Source: JAAZHD01 sp012510895 (GTDB lineage: Bacteria; Bacillota; Clostridia; Caldicoprobacterales; DTU083). From it: a DNA stretch of 64,000 nt. Position 1 is the first letter of the stretch. Every line of letters starts with the position of its first letter. The DNA lies in NCBI GenBank assembly GCA_050951465.1, contig JBMNJC010000005.1:76094-140093 (forward strand), read 5' to 3'. Position numbers and translations under genes: made by a program. Shown piece after piece: positions 1-8,867 of the stretch. The notes beneath the pieces are model-generated. The model ran no database searches, was not told the origin of the DNA, and saw only the letters and a program-made list of their open reading frames with translations.

Positions 1-1263
1 GCCATAGGCCTCCTGGCGGACGAAGGCCGCATATCATTGGATGATAAGATATGCGACTATTTTAAGGACAAACTCCCGGAAAACCCCCATCCCTACATAC
101 TTGATATGGCCATCCGGGATCTGCTTATTATGGCCACCACTCACGCAGGCTCCACATACAAGCCTGAAGACAAGGACTGGGTTTGGACTTTCTTCAACAC
201 AGAGCCCACAAGGCCTCCGGGTACTGTGTTCAGATATGATACATCAGGTTCCTACGTACTTAATGTCCTTGTAGAAAGGCTGACCGGCAAGCCCTTCCTA
301 GAGTATCTGAAGGATAAAATGCTCAGAGATCTGGGCTTCAGTGAAGAAGCCTGGTGCATAAAGGCGCCTGAAGGGTATTCCTGGGGCGGCAGCGGTGTAA
401 TCTGCACCACCAGAGATCTGGCGCGGCTTGCCCTTGTATATATGAACAAGGGCAACATCGGAGGCAGACAGTATCTGTCTGAAGAGTTTATTAAGGCTGC
501 AACCTCCAGGCAGATTGACAATGCTGCAACCGGCTACAGGGATTATAAAAACGGCAACGGTTACGGATATCAGATCTGGATGCTGAAGGACGGAGGCTTC
601 GGTTTCTGCGGATTGGGAGTTCAGCTGGCCGTCTGCATCCCTAAAGAGGATTTTATATTCGTCTGCACCGGTGATAACCAGGGTACGGTTCAGGTATACG
701 GAGGAATCCTTGATATTCTGTGGAAGGAGATTCTGGAAAAACTGCAGCCCGGTTCCCTGCCTGAGGATGAAGAAGCAGCCCGTAAGCTGGAAGAAAGGCT
801 GAGCAGCCTGGAAGTGGTTAATCCCCTGATAGGAAAAAGCACATCTCCCCTGCAGGAGAAGGTTAATAAATGCCGGTACGCTCTCGGCCCCAATCCCATG
901 GGAATTCAGGAGATCGGCGTGGAGTTTGAAGGCAATGAGGGAAGGCTTATAATGAAAAAAAATGGAGAAGAAAAGGTCATCTCCTTTGGCATGGATAAGT
1001 ATGTGCTGGGCCGCTTCCCGGAAACCCATTATTTCGGCGACACCATCGGAACCCCCAAGGGAGAAATGTATAAATGCATGGCAACTGCCCGCTGGACACA
1101 GGAAGACAAGCTGGTAATCCGCTGCTATGTAATAGATGACTATTTCGGCAATATGACGGCGACCCTTGGTTTTAAAGGTGATGAATTGGGCGTCTACATG
1201 TCCAAACATGCTGAATGGTTCCTGGATGAATACTATGGTTTTGCCGGCGGACGCAGAATTTAA
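1..1263 (+). CDS. Serine hydrolase of the beta-lactamase/class C family (5' end outside window)
   Basis: The reading frame is open from base 1 and begins AIGLLADEGRISLDDKI, the stretch that normally follows the catalytic SxxK helix in class C beta-lactamase-like hydrolases. The start and the nucleophile therefore lie upstream of the window, and the TTG at 37 is not a convincing start. Further family signs are RYDTSGSYVLNVLVERLTG, where a YxN motif usually sits (here Y-D-T), and a Gly-rich FGFCGLGVQ stretch where the HxG motif is expected. A C-terminal domain of about 130 residues follows. Such proteins are esterases, D-aminopeptidases or penicillin-binding-like enzymes; the substrate cannot be told. 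A good terminator follows, so this is the end of a transcription unit. Confidence 0.8.
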   Translation, partial: AIGLLADEGRISLDDKICDYFKDKLPENPHPYILDMAIRDLLIMATTHAGSTYKPEDKDWVWTFFNTEPTRPPGTVFRYDTSGSYVLNVLVERLTGKPFLEYLKDKMLRDLGFSEEAWCIKAPEGYSWGGSGVICTTRDLARLALVYMNKGNIGGRQYLSEEFIKAATSRQIDNAATGYRDYKNGNGYGYQIWMLKDGGFGFCGLGVQLAVCIPKEDFIFVCTGDNQGTVQVYGGILDILWKEILEKLQPGSLPEDEEAARKLEERLSSLEVVNPLIGKSTSPLQEKVNKCRYALGPNPMGIQEIGVEFEGNEGRLIMKKNGEEKVISFGMDKYVLGRFPETHYFGDTIGTPKGEMYKCMATARWTQEDKLVIRCYVIDDYFGNMTATLGFKGDELGVYMSKHAEWFLDEYYGFAGGRRI

Positions 1264-1276
1264 TATCAGTCTTATT

Positions 1277-1316
1277 AAATCAGGCGCTTTCTGACTTGAA
1301 GGGCGCCTGATTTTTT
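1277..1316 (+). terminator. Rho-independent terminator after the serine hydrolase
   Basis: An 8-bp perfect stem (TCAGGCGC, 1280-1287, with GCGCCTGA, 1303-1310) is followed by six T residues. It starts about 15 bases after the stop codon. Confidence 0.85.
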
Positions 1317-1459
1317 AAACGGAACCGGCGCAAATATGATAATATAGGGTAAAGACAGCAGAAGGCGGTCCAATTATGGATGAAAAACAGAAACATGTAA
1401 GAGAATAGGCATAAAGAAATAAAAAGTGCTTAATTGATGAAGATAAGGAGGTTGAAGGT

Positions 1460-2515
1460 TTGAAAGAATTTTTAGCGGAATTATTGGATCTGCCGGGCGT
1501 TTCCGGGTATGAAGAGATAATTGCCCGGCGCATCTCGGATGAGTTTTCAAAGTACTGCGATGAAGTACAAACGGATTCCTTTTACAATGTTTATGGAATA
1601 AAGCGGGGTACTGCTCCTAAAGACGGATCTCCTGCGCCCAAGGTAATGCTGGCTGCCCATATGGATGAAATAGCCCTGATGGTGCGGGATGTAACCGAAG
1701 AAGGTTTTTTAAGGTTCACCAATATAGGCGGGGTGGATCAAAGAATATTGCTTTCCCAGGAAGTAACCATACACGGAAGAGAAAAGCTTTTTGGCATCAT
1801 CTCTACCATACCGCCCCATATCCAGGAGGACGGCGATTCAAAGACGGCTGTAAAAATGAAGGATATGTGCATAGATCTGGGGCTGCCTGTAGAAAAAGTA
1901 AAGGCATTGGTCCGCATCGGCGACCTTATCACCTTCCGCAGCCCCCTGGTATCCATGGCGGGCTCCATGGTCAACGGAAAATCCATGGATGACCGGGCCA
2001 GCGTGGTTATGCTGGTTGAGGTAATGAAAGAATTGGACCGGCTTAAATACCAGGCAGAAGTCTACGCAACAGCAACGGTACAGGAAGAAGTGGGCACCCG
2101 GGGTGCCATTATCAGCACCTATCGGGTTGAACCGGACATAGGAATCGCAATTGACGTAACCCACGGGGAAACCCCGGATGCCCCCAGGGAAAGGACTTAT
2201 GCGATGAATAAGGGGATAGTGGTTGCCAAGGGTCCCAATCTGCATCCCGGCTTAACGGAAAAACTTCTGGAGACTGCCGGGGAATACGGTATTGATTTCC
2301 AGCTTAATATTACTTCGGGTCCTACGGGTACTGATGCCCGTTCCATGCAGATTTCCCGCGGCGGTGTTCCCACCGTGCTGGTAGAGCTGCCCCTTCGCTA
2401 TATGCATACTACAGTAGAAACCTTGAATCTGGATCATATTAAACAAGGAGCAAGGCTGATAGCCTTATTCATAGCTTCTTTAAAGGAGGGATGGCAGGAA
2501 TGGTTGAAGTATTAA
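1460..2515 (+). CDS. M42 family metallopeptidase (glutamyl aminopeptidase/endoglucanase-M type), first of three
   Basis: A 351-residue cytosolic di-metal aminopeptidase of clan MH, expected to trim peptides, often in tetrahedral 12-subunit particles. Visible active-site landmarks in order are AAHMDE (His and Asp ligand region), MDDRAS (bridging Asp), VQEEVGTRGA (general base Glu plus Glu ligand), AIDVTH (Asp ligand) and LRYMHT (His ligand). All canonical positions are present. The TTG start at 1460 has AAGGAGG at 1445-1451. The gene heads a three-gene M42 operon; its last codons overlap the next gene. Peptide preference cannot be read from the sequence. Confidence 0.93.
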   Translation: MKEFLAELLDLPGVSGYEEIIARRISDEFSKYCDEVQTDSFYNVYGIKRGTAPKDGSPAPKVMLAAHMDEIALMVRDVTEEGFLRFTNIGGVDQRILLSQEVTIHGREKLFGIISTIPPHIQEDGDSKTAVKMKDMCIDLGLPVEKVKALVRIGDLITFRSPLVSMAGSMVNGKSMDDRASVVMLVEVMKELDRLKYQAEVYATATVQEEVGTRGAIISTYRVEPDIGIAIDVTHGETPDAPRERTYAMNKGIVVAKGPNLHPGLTEKLLETAGEYGIDFQLNITSGPTGTDARSMQISRGGVPTVLVELPLRYMHTTVETLNLDHIKQGARLIALFIASLKEGWQEWLKY

Positions 2516-3519
2516 AAAGGCTGACGGAAGCCCGGGGGGTTGCCGGCAATGAAGATGAAGTAAGGGAGATAATTCTGGAACTGGCCGCTCAAACCGGAGC
2601 AGAGGTTTCAGTGGATCGGATGGGCAATGTCATAGCAAGAAAGCCTGGACTGAAGACCGGTAAAAAGGTCATGCTGGCTGCCCATATGGATGAGGTAGGC
2701 TTTATAATATCTTACATAACCGACAGCGGCATGCTCAAGTTTCATACCGTTGGAGGTATTGACCAGCGCCTTCTTTTATCCAAAAGGGTCCGCATAGGAA
2801 AGAAAGGCATACCTGGTGTTATGGGCGTAAAAGCCATCCATCTTCAGGAGAAAGATGAAAGAAACAAGGTTATAGATCAGAAGCAGATGGTCATTGATAT
2901 AGGGGTACATTCTAAGGAAGAGGCTCAGAAACTGGTGGAATTAGGGGATTATGCCTGCTTTGACAGCAATCTTGTTGTCTTTGGGGATAATAAAGTCAAG
3001 GCAAAAGCCTTAGACGATCGTGTCGGCTGCGCTGTTCTCCTGGAATTGTTGAAAGACACCTATGATTTTGATTTAATTGCTTGTTTTACGGTGCAGGAGG
3101 AAATCGGATCCCGCGGCGGAGAAGTGGCTGCCTGGCACCTTAAGCCGGATATGGGAATTGTTCTGGAGGGTACTGCCTGCGCGGATATACCTGATGTTCC
3201 GGAGCATATGCATATCACGAAAATGGGAAGAGGGCCGGCCATATCCTATATGGACAGAAGCTCCATTGCTGACCCGGAACTGTTCAGGCAGATGGTAAAG
3301 ACTGCCCGTGAGCATTCCATACCCTATCAGCTGAAAGAAAATATTGCGGGCGGCAATGACGCCGGGGTGATACATAAATCCCGCAGCGGAGTTCCCACTG
3401 TTGTGGTTTCCGTTCCCTGCCGTTATATTCATTCTCCCTCTTCAATGATGGATCTGAATGATTTTAACAATACCATTCGTCTGATGAAGGAATTTTTGAA
3501 AGGATGTGAATCCCGTTGA
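2500..3519 (+). CDS. M42 family metallopeptidase, second paralogue
   Basis: About 339 residues. Motifs in order are AAHMDEVGF, ALDDRVGC, VQEEIGSRGG, GIVLEGTACAD and CRYIHS. The third metal position carries Glu (VLEGT) where both flanking paralogues have Asp (IDVTH, LDVTL), so the three copies are functionally diverged. ATG codons lie at 2491 and 2500; the ribosome site AAGGAGG (2483-2489) is only one base from the first and ten from the second, so 2500 is preferred. The gene overlaps the upstream stop by 16 bases, suggesting coupled translation and perhaps a mixed oligomer. Confidence 0.92.
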   Translation: MVEVLKRLTEARGVAGNEDEVREIILELAAQTGAEVSVDRMGNVIARKPGLKTGKKVMLAAHMDEVGFIISYITDSGMLKFHTVGGIDQRLLLSKRVRIGKKGIPGVMGVKAIHLQEKDERNKVIDQKQMVIDIGVHSKEEAQKLVELGDYACFDSNLVVFGDNKVKAKALDDRVGCAVLLELLKDTYDFDLIACFTVQEEIGSRGGEVAAWHLKPDMGIVLEGTACADIPDVPEHMHITKMGRGPAISYMDRSSIADPELFRQMVKTAREHSIPYQLKENIAGGNDAGVIHKSRSGVPTVVVSVPCRYIHSPSSMMDLNDFNNTIRLMKEFLKGCESR

Positions 3520-4526
3520 AAGAATTATTGGCAAATTTAACAGGAGTATATGGGCCTTCCGGAAAAGAAGATTCAATTCGCTCAGCCATTGAAAAGGAAA
3601 TCAAAGATCACGTGGATGAGATTCGAACGGACACTATGGGTAATCTGATTGCAGTTAAAAAAAGCACCCTAAGCGGAGATAAGCCGCCTGTAAGGGTTAT
3701 GACGGCAGCTCATATGGACCAGATCGGGCTTATTATAACAAATATCGATGAAAACGGTTTTCTTCGCTTTTCCAATATCGGCGGCGTTTCTCCCTTTAAT
3801 GTGATAAACCGTAGGGTTGTATTTGAAAACGGAATAACAGGTACAGTCAGCTATGAGACTGAACTTGAAAACATGAAGGATCTTAAGCTGAACAAAATGT
3901 ATATTGATATCGGCGCTGCAAACCGGGAAGAGGCAGAAAAACAGGTTTCCATAGGTGATGCGGCTGTATATTATGCCCCTATGGCAGCAGCAGGAAACCG
4001 TTATTTCGGCTGTGCCATGGATGACCGGGCAGGCTGCGCCGTTCTGGTTCAAGCGATTAAAACCATTAAGGATTCTCCCAACGAACTAATATTTGTCTTT
4101 ACCGTCCAGGAAGAGGTCGGCCTAAGGGGAGCAAAGACATCTGCTTATTCTGTCAACCCGGCTATGGCCATTTCACTTGATGTGACCTTAACGGGAGATA
4201 CGCCTAAATCCAGGCCTATGGCGGTTAGGCTGGGGGCTGGCCCTGCAGTGAAAATTAAGGATTCCTCCCTTATCTGCCATCCCAGGGTCAAAAACCTGAT
4301 GATAGACAGGGCTGAAGAGGCAGGGATTCCTTATCAGCTGGAAGTCCTGGAGGCTGGAGGCACCGATTCCGGTTCCATTCATCTTTCCAGAGAAGGAGTT
4401 CCTTCAGGTGTTATTTCCATTCCCTGCCGTTATATCCACAGTGCCCGGGAGATGGTAGACAAAAACGATCTGGAAAACGCTGTTAAACTTTTAAACAGTA
4501 TACTGGAAAATGAGATTGTTTTATAA
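3516..4526 (+). CDS. M42 family metallopeptidase, third paralogue
   Basis: A 336-residue member with AAHMDQIGL (Gln follows the ligand Asp, where the other two have Glu), AMDDRAGC, VQEEVGLRGA, SLDVTL and CRYIHS, so all metal and base positions are present. The TTG start at 3516 overlaps the preceding stop as TTGA, typical of coupled translation. A terminator follows directly, closing the three-gene operon. The substrate is unknown. Confidence 0.92.
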   Translation: MKELLANLTGVYGPSGKEDSIRSAIEKEIKDHVDEIRTDTMGNLIAVKKSTLSGDKPPVRVMTAAHMDQIGLIITNIDENGFLRFSNIGGVSPFNVINRRVVFENGITGTVSYETELENMKDLKLNKMYIDIGAANREEAEKQVSIGDAAVYYAPMAAAGNRYFGCAMDDRAGCAVLVQAIKTIKDSPNELIFVFTVQEEVGLRGAKTSAYSVNPAMAISLDVTLTGDTPKSRPMAVRLGAGPAVKIKDSSLICHPRVKNLMIDRAEEAGIPYQLEVLEAGGTDSGSIHLSREGVPSGVISIPCRYIHSAREMVDKNDLENAVKLLNSILENEIVL

Positions 4527-4573
4527 ACATTTTCAGCATTTATAATGAAATTACACAAAGTGACGACTATCAG

Positions 4574-4612
4574 AAAGCCCCCTGACCTGTATCCGGTTCA
4601 AGGGGCTTTTTA
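4574..4612 (+). terminator. Rho-independent terminator of the M42 operon
   Basis: AAAGCCCC (4575-4582) pairs with GGGGCTTT (4602-4609), with partial pairing inside the loop and a T-rich tail. Confidence 0.85.
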
Positions 4613-4716
4613 TATCTTAAAAAAGTCTTAAAAATTTTGCCTATTGGTTTTTAATAAAAGATGGGACATAATGGTATTGACCGGTTCAAAGCATAATATC
4701 AGGGGGCGTATGCAAT

Positions 4717-5421
4717 TTGTACAATATATTGATTTGTGACGATGAAAAAGATATTGTATCTGCTTTAAAAATATACCTGTCATCTGAAAGCTGCAATATT
4801 TATGAAGCCTATAACGGAAAAGAGGCATTAAAGATAGTAAACAGCCATGATATACACCTCATTCTGCTGGATATCATGATGCCTGAAATGGACGGCATAT
4901 CTGCCATGGTAGAAATCCGCAGGGATAAAAATATCCCCATTATACTGCTTACCGCCAAAAGTGAAGATACGGACAAGGTTCTGGGCTTAAATATCGGGGC
5001 AGATGATTATATTACCAAGCCCTTTAATCCGATGGAGGTAATTGCGAGGGTAAAATCCCAGCTGCGGCGCTATCTGCATCTGGGAGGGGGCACCGTTAAA
5101 CCTTCCAATCTGCAGATAGGCGGCATAGTGCTGGACGACAAGGCGAAAACTGTCACCCTCGACGGTGAACCTGTTAACTTAACTCCAAAAGAATATGACA
5201 TTTTAAAGCTGCTGATGGAAAATCCCGGTCAGGTCTTTTCTCCCAGGGAAATCTATAACCGGGTATGGCAGGAACCGGCTTATGGTTCTGAAAGCACAGT
5301 GGCTGTTCACATACGGCATTTGAGAGAAAAACTGGAAATAGATCCTGCTGAACCCAGGTACTTAAAAGTGGTATGGGGCCAGGGATACAAGATAGAGCGG
5401 AGTGATGGGCAGAATGAATAA
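4717..5421 (+). CDS. OmpR/PhoB-family response regulator
   Basis: A 234-residue DNA-binding regulator. The receiver domain occupies roughly residues 1-115, with the acidic pair Asp8-Asp9, phosphoacceptor Asp52 (LILLDIMMPEMDG), Thr79 and Lys101 (ITKPF). The C-terminal winged helix (about 140-230) has LTPKEYDILKLLMENPGQVF and VHIRHLREKLE. The TTG start is backed by AGGGGG at 4701-4706. It overlaps the histidine kinase gene downstream and forms a two-component system with it. The signal is unknown; the next gene is a membrane glycosyltransferase, so an envelope role is possible but inferred. Confidence 0.95.
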   Translation: MYNILICDDEKDIVSALKIYLSSESCNIYEAYNGKEALKIVNSHDIHLILLDIMMPEMDGISAMVEIRRDKNIPIILLTAKSEDTDKVLGLNIGADDYITKPFNPMEVIARVKSQLRRYLHLGGGTVKPSNLQIGGIVLDDKAKTVTLDGEPVNLTPKEYDILKLLMENPGQVFSPREIYNRVWQEPAYGSESTVAVHIRHLREKLEIDPAEPRYLKVVWGQGYKIERSDGQNE

Positions 5422-7342
5422 ATTAACCCATAACCTGGCGGTAAAGACTGCAGCTGTATTCCTTTTCGTCATTTGCATGATCCTGTTCATTGTCGGAACC
5501 GGCAGCATCATCTATCTGGCAGATCGGCATTTTTATGAAGGATCTCCTGAGAGTGCAAGGGAGGAAGTATTTAAAAGCATCTCAAGAAAATATGCCGATG
5601 ATGTATTCTATCTTTATTACAACAGCCACCTGTATGAACCGGGCTTCCTGCAGGAAGTGCAGGAGAAATATTCAGCTGACAATACCAATTTTTTCTTTAT
5701 TCTGGAAGATGAAAAAGGAGAAACATTATTCAGCAATTATACCGGCCAGGATACTCAGTACAGTTACACCTTTTATTTTGAGGAAGGCGGTTACTGGTAT
5801 GATAATGCCGAAGGCTCATCTGTTTATGCAGAGAAGACTTCATATAAAATGAAGTGCTATGTTAATAAATCCCTGCATGCAGATGACAGCTATTCCAATG
5901 CTGAATCCTGGATTACCTTTGGTTATTCCATGCGTTATGCTGTAATCTTCATTACAATTCTTTCATTCATGGCTTCGGTCATACTATTTGTTTTTCTGAT
6001 GTGTTCTGCAGGCCGCAGGAGAGGAATAGAGGGAATCATTCCCAATGGCATAGACAGGATTCCCTTTGATATTTTACTTACTGTGCTTTTTATACTTGCC
6101 TATATAGAGCTTGTATTAATGAACGAAGCGTTATATTTAACTTTTAATGGAAACACTATAATTGGGATACTTCTGGCAGCTTTTGTGCTGATTACCGGCA
6201 TTCCTCTGTTTCTTATGGCTTGTATGAGCTTTGCCACAAGATATAAACTGGGAGGCTGGTGGAAAAATACAATTGTATACAGGTTTTTGTACTTTATTTA
6301 CAGGATTGCAAGAAGGCTTGTCCTTGGCACTGTGTATCTGCTTAAGCATATATCCCTGATTTGGAAAACAGTTCTGGTCTTGTTCATTCTTTCAACAGTT
6401 GAATTTATTGCTATTATCAGTAACCTGCATAATGGGGAAATGCTGCTTCTTCTGTGGCTGCTTGAAAAACTGGTACTTGTGCCCGTTGTTCTCTTTATTG
6501 CAATAAACCTTAATAAACTGCATACTGCCGGTGAAAGAATTGCCCGCGGTGATCTGGATTATCGGATTGATACGACAAAGCTTTTCTGGGATTTCAAAAA
6601 GCAGGGGGCAAACCTTAACAATATAAGCATGGGAGTGTCAAAAGCGGTAGAGGAGCGGATGAAGAGCGAAAGATTCAAAACCGAATTGATTACCAACGTG
6701 TCACATGATATCAAAACGCCGCTGACATCGATTATAAATTATGTGGACCTATTAAAGAGAGAGGTTGTGGAGGAGGGAAAAATAAAGGAGTATATCCATG
6801 TGCTGGATCGTCAGTCCAGCCGCCTGAAAAAACTGATTGAGGATCTGGTTGAAGCATCCAAGGCCTCAACCGGCAACCTGCCTGTAAACAGCACCCGCAC
6901 AGAGGTCGGGGTATTGCTTACCCAAACCGTGGGCGAATATGAAGAAAGGCTGAAAGAAAGCAAGCTGGAGCTTATTTTGAATCAGTCTGAAGAAGAGATT
7001 TTTATAATGGCTGACGGCAGGCTCCTCTGGAGAGTTTTTGACAATCTGATGGATAACATATGCAAATATTCCCTTCCGGGCAGCCGCACCTATCTAAGCC
7101 TGGAAAGACAGGATGGAAATGCTGTCATTACCTTTAGAAACATATCTAAACATGCTCTTAATATAACAAGTGAGGAATTGCTGGAAAGATTTAGAAGGGG
7201 CGACAGCTCAAGAAGTACCGAAGGAAGCGGGCTTGGCCTTTCCATAGCAAAAAGCCTGGTGGAACTTCAGAACGGAATCCTGGATCTTATTATCGACGGG
7301 GATCTGTTCAAGGTGGTATTGACATTTAAAACGGTGGAGTAA
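5414..7342 (+). CDS. Sensor histidine kinase with multi-pass membrane region
   Basis: Partner of the preceding regulator. In-frame starts are GTG 5402, ATG 5405 and ATG 5414; GGAG at 5399-5402 fits 5414 best, giving 642 residues. One membrane helix near residues 10-35 is followed by an extracellular domain of about 130 residues, then at least five more helices (around 175-365), a HAMP-like linker (ARGDLDYRIDTTKL), the H-box TNVSHDIKTPLTSI with phospho-His about residue 431, the N-box (FDNLMDNICKYS) and the G-box (GSGLGLSIAKSL). The extra membrane helices between sensor and HAMP are more than in a classic two-helix kinase and resemble VanS-like envelope sensors of Clostridia. Confidence 0.93.
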   Translation: MNKLTHNLAVKTAAVFLFVICMILFIVGTGSIIYLADRHFYEGSPESAREEVFKSISRKYADDVFYLYYNSHLYEPGFLQEVQEKYSADNTNFFFILEDEKGETLFSNYTGQDTQYSYTFYFEEGGYWYDNAEGSSVYAEKTSYKMKCYVNKSLHADDSYSNAESWITFGYSMRYAVIFITILSFMASVILFVFLMCSAGRRRGIEGIIPNGIDRIPFDILLTVLFILAYIELVLMNEALYLTFNGNTIIGILLAAFVLITGIPLFLMACMSFATRYKLGGWWKNTIVYRFLYFIYRIARRLVLGTVYLLKHISLIWKTVLVLFILSTVEFIAIISNLHNGEMLLLLWLLEKLVLVPVVLFIAINLNKLHTAGERIARGDLDYRIDTTKLFWDFKKQGANLNNISMGVSKAVEERMKSERFKTELITNVSHDIKTPLTSIINYVDLLKREVVEEGKIKEYIHVLDRQSSRLKKLIEDLVEASKASTGNLPVNSTRTEVGVLLTQTVGEYEERLKESKLELILNQSEEEIFIMADGRLLWRVFDNLMDNICKYSLPGSRTYLSLERQDGNAVITFRNISKHALNITSEELLERFRRGDSSRSTEGSGLGLSIAKSLVELQNGILDLIIDGDLFKVVLTFKTVE

Positions 7343-7438
7343 AGCATACTTAGCTTTGACAGATAATGTTTAACGTTTTTATTTAAACCGGTAATTCACC
7401 GCCAATGAGTATATTTTTGCGAAAGAAGGAGTACTAAA

Positions 7439-8725
7439 ATGGAAGCTGTATCATTAATTAATTATTTGCTGGCTGTATTGTTTTTTGTTTGTTATTCCTA
7501 TCAGCTTTTGTATATATTCATTCCCTTTATAAGGAAAAGCAAGCCTTGTAAAAATACAAAATTCCACAAATATGCCGTACTTATCGCAGCCAGAAATGAG
7601 GAAGCCGTTATAACTCACCTAATTGAGAGCATAAAAAATCAGAATTATCCTTCTGAACTGATAGATATCTTTGTGGTTGCAGACAATTGCACCGACAACA
7701 CTGCCTCTTTGGCAAGGGCTGCCGGAGCCCGGGTGTGGGAGCGGTTTAACAGGATGAAAGTCGGCAAGGGCTATGCCATCGATTTTCTGCTTAAAAGAAT
7801 TGAAGAAGCCTATCCTGACAGGCCCTTTGACGGATACTTTATCTTTGATGCAGATAATCTGCTGGATGAGAATTATATAAGTGAAATGAACCGCTTATTT
7901 TCAGAAGGGCACCGCATAATTACAAGCTATCGCAATTCCAAAAATTATGGGAGCAACTGGATTTCAGCAGGAACTTCATTATGGTTCTTGCGGGAATCCC
8001 AATATCTGAGCCGCTCAAGAATGTTATTCGGAACCAGCTGTGCCGTATCAGGCACCGGGTTTTTGTTTCACCGTGATATAATAGAAAAATCAGGCGGGTG
8101 GAGTTTTTTCACTCTGACAGAGGATATCGAGTTCAGCGTATACAATATTATTAAGGGAGAAAAAATCGCTTACTGTGAATCTGCCGTGCTGTATGACGAA
8201 CAGCCTGTCCGGTTCAGTCAGTCATGGAGGCAGCGGATGCGCTGGACTAAAGGGAATATACAGGTATGCCGGAAATATGGTACAGAGCTGATAAAATCCA
8301 TTTTTAAAAACAGGAGTTTCTCCAGTTTTGACATGACAATGTCTATATTTGCAGCTTTTACCCTTACAGCTGTAAGCGTTGCAGTAAACCTGTTCGGGTT
8401 CGTCTATGGTCTCTTGTTAGGCAGGAACCTTATGATCATCCTGGTATCCATATGGAAATCCATAGTTAATGCATATTTAATGTTTTTTGCCATAGGCCTC
8501 ATAACAACCATAAGCGAATGGAAAAAAATCTTTGCTTCACCGGCTGAAAAAATTGTCTATGCATTTACTTTCCCGATTTTCATGTTTACCTATATACCCA
8601 TTACTATAGCAGCAATATTCAAAAAGGTGGAATGGAAACAGATAGAGCATAGTAAGTCCATTACACTGAAGGAAATACGCATGATTAAAAGCAAAAAATC
8701 CACATCTGAACCGGCTGGATACTGA
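7439..8725 (+). CDS. Family 2 glycosyltransferase, membrane-anchored
   Basis: 428 residues. One N-terminal membrane helix, then a GT2 catalytic domain with YAVLIAARNEEAVITHL, VVADNCTDNTA, the DxD motif FIFDADN (about residue 138), TEDIEFS (about 227) and QRMRWTKG (about 265, the QxxRW motif of processive enzymes), then three or four C-terminal helices. This layout is shared by hyaluronan, poly-GlcNAc and cellulose synthase-like enzymes, so a membrane-extruded polysaccharide or glycolipid is likely. AAGGAG precedes the ATG. It follows the two-component system after about 96 bases. Confidence 0.9.
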   Translation: MEAVSLINYLLAVLFFVCYSYQLLYIFIPFIRKSKPCKNTKFHKYAVLIAARNEEAVITHLIESIKNQNYPSELIDIFVVADNCTDNTASLARAAGARVWERFNRMKVGKGYAIDFLLKRIEEAYPDRPFDGYFIFDADNLLDENYISEMNRLFSEGHRIITSYRNSKNYGSNWISAGTSLWFLRESQYLSRSRMLFGTSCAVSGTGFLFHRDIIEKSGGWSFFTLTEDIEFSVYNIIKGEKIAYCESAVLYDEQPVRFSQSWRQRMRWTKGNIQVCRKYGTELIKSIFKNRSFSSFDMTMSIFAAFTLTAVSVAVNLFGFVYGLLLGRNLMIILVSIWKSIVNAYLMFFAIGLITTISEWKKIFASPAEKIVYAFTFPIFMFTYIPITIAAIFKKVEWKQIEHSKSITLKEIRMIKSKKSTSEPAGY

Positions 8726-8785
8726 GATATGACATTATACTTCACAGTTTTGTAAAACTTTTGCATATCTATGCCAGGACATTAA

Positions 8786-8794
8786 TGGTATACT
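8786..8794 (+). promoter_or_regulatory. Extended -10 promoter for the MoxR/vWA operon
   Basis: TGGTATACT is an extended -10 element (TGn plus TATACT at 8789-8794) about 75 bases before the first start of the operon. No good -35 was seen at 17 bases, which extended -10 promoters tolerate. Confidence 0.45.
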
Positions 8795-8867
8795 GAATTT
8801 AATTCATATCGGGTTATATCTTATAAAAGTTTTAAACAGCATGGCAGTCTTTGAAAGGAGTTTTCTG

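Noticed and set aside
298..1209. Long antisense open frame over the serine hydrolase
   Set aside because: It shadows a gene with clear homology, has no ribosome site and encodes no recognisable motif.
7356..7361. TTGACA before the glycosyltransferase gene as a promoter -35
   Set aside because: No acceptable -10 at 16-19 bases downstream.
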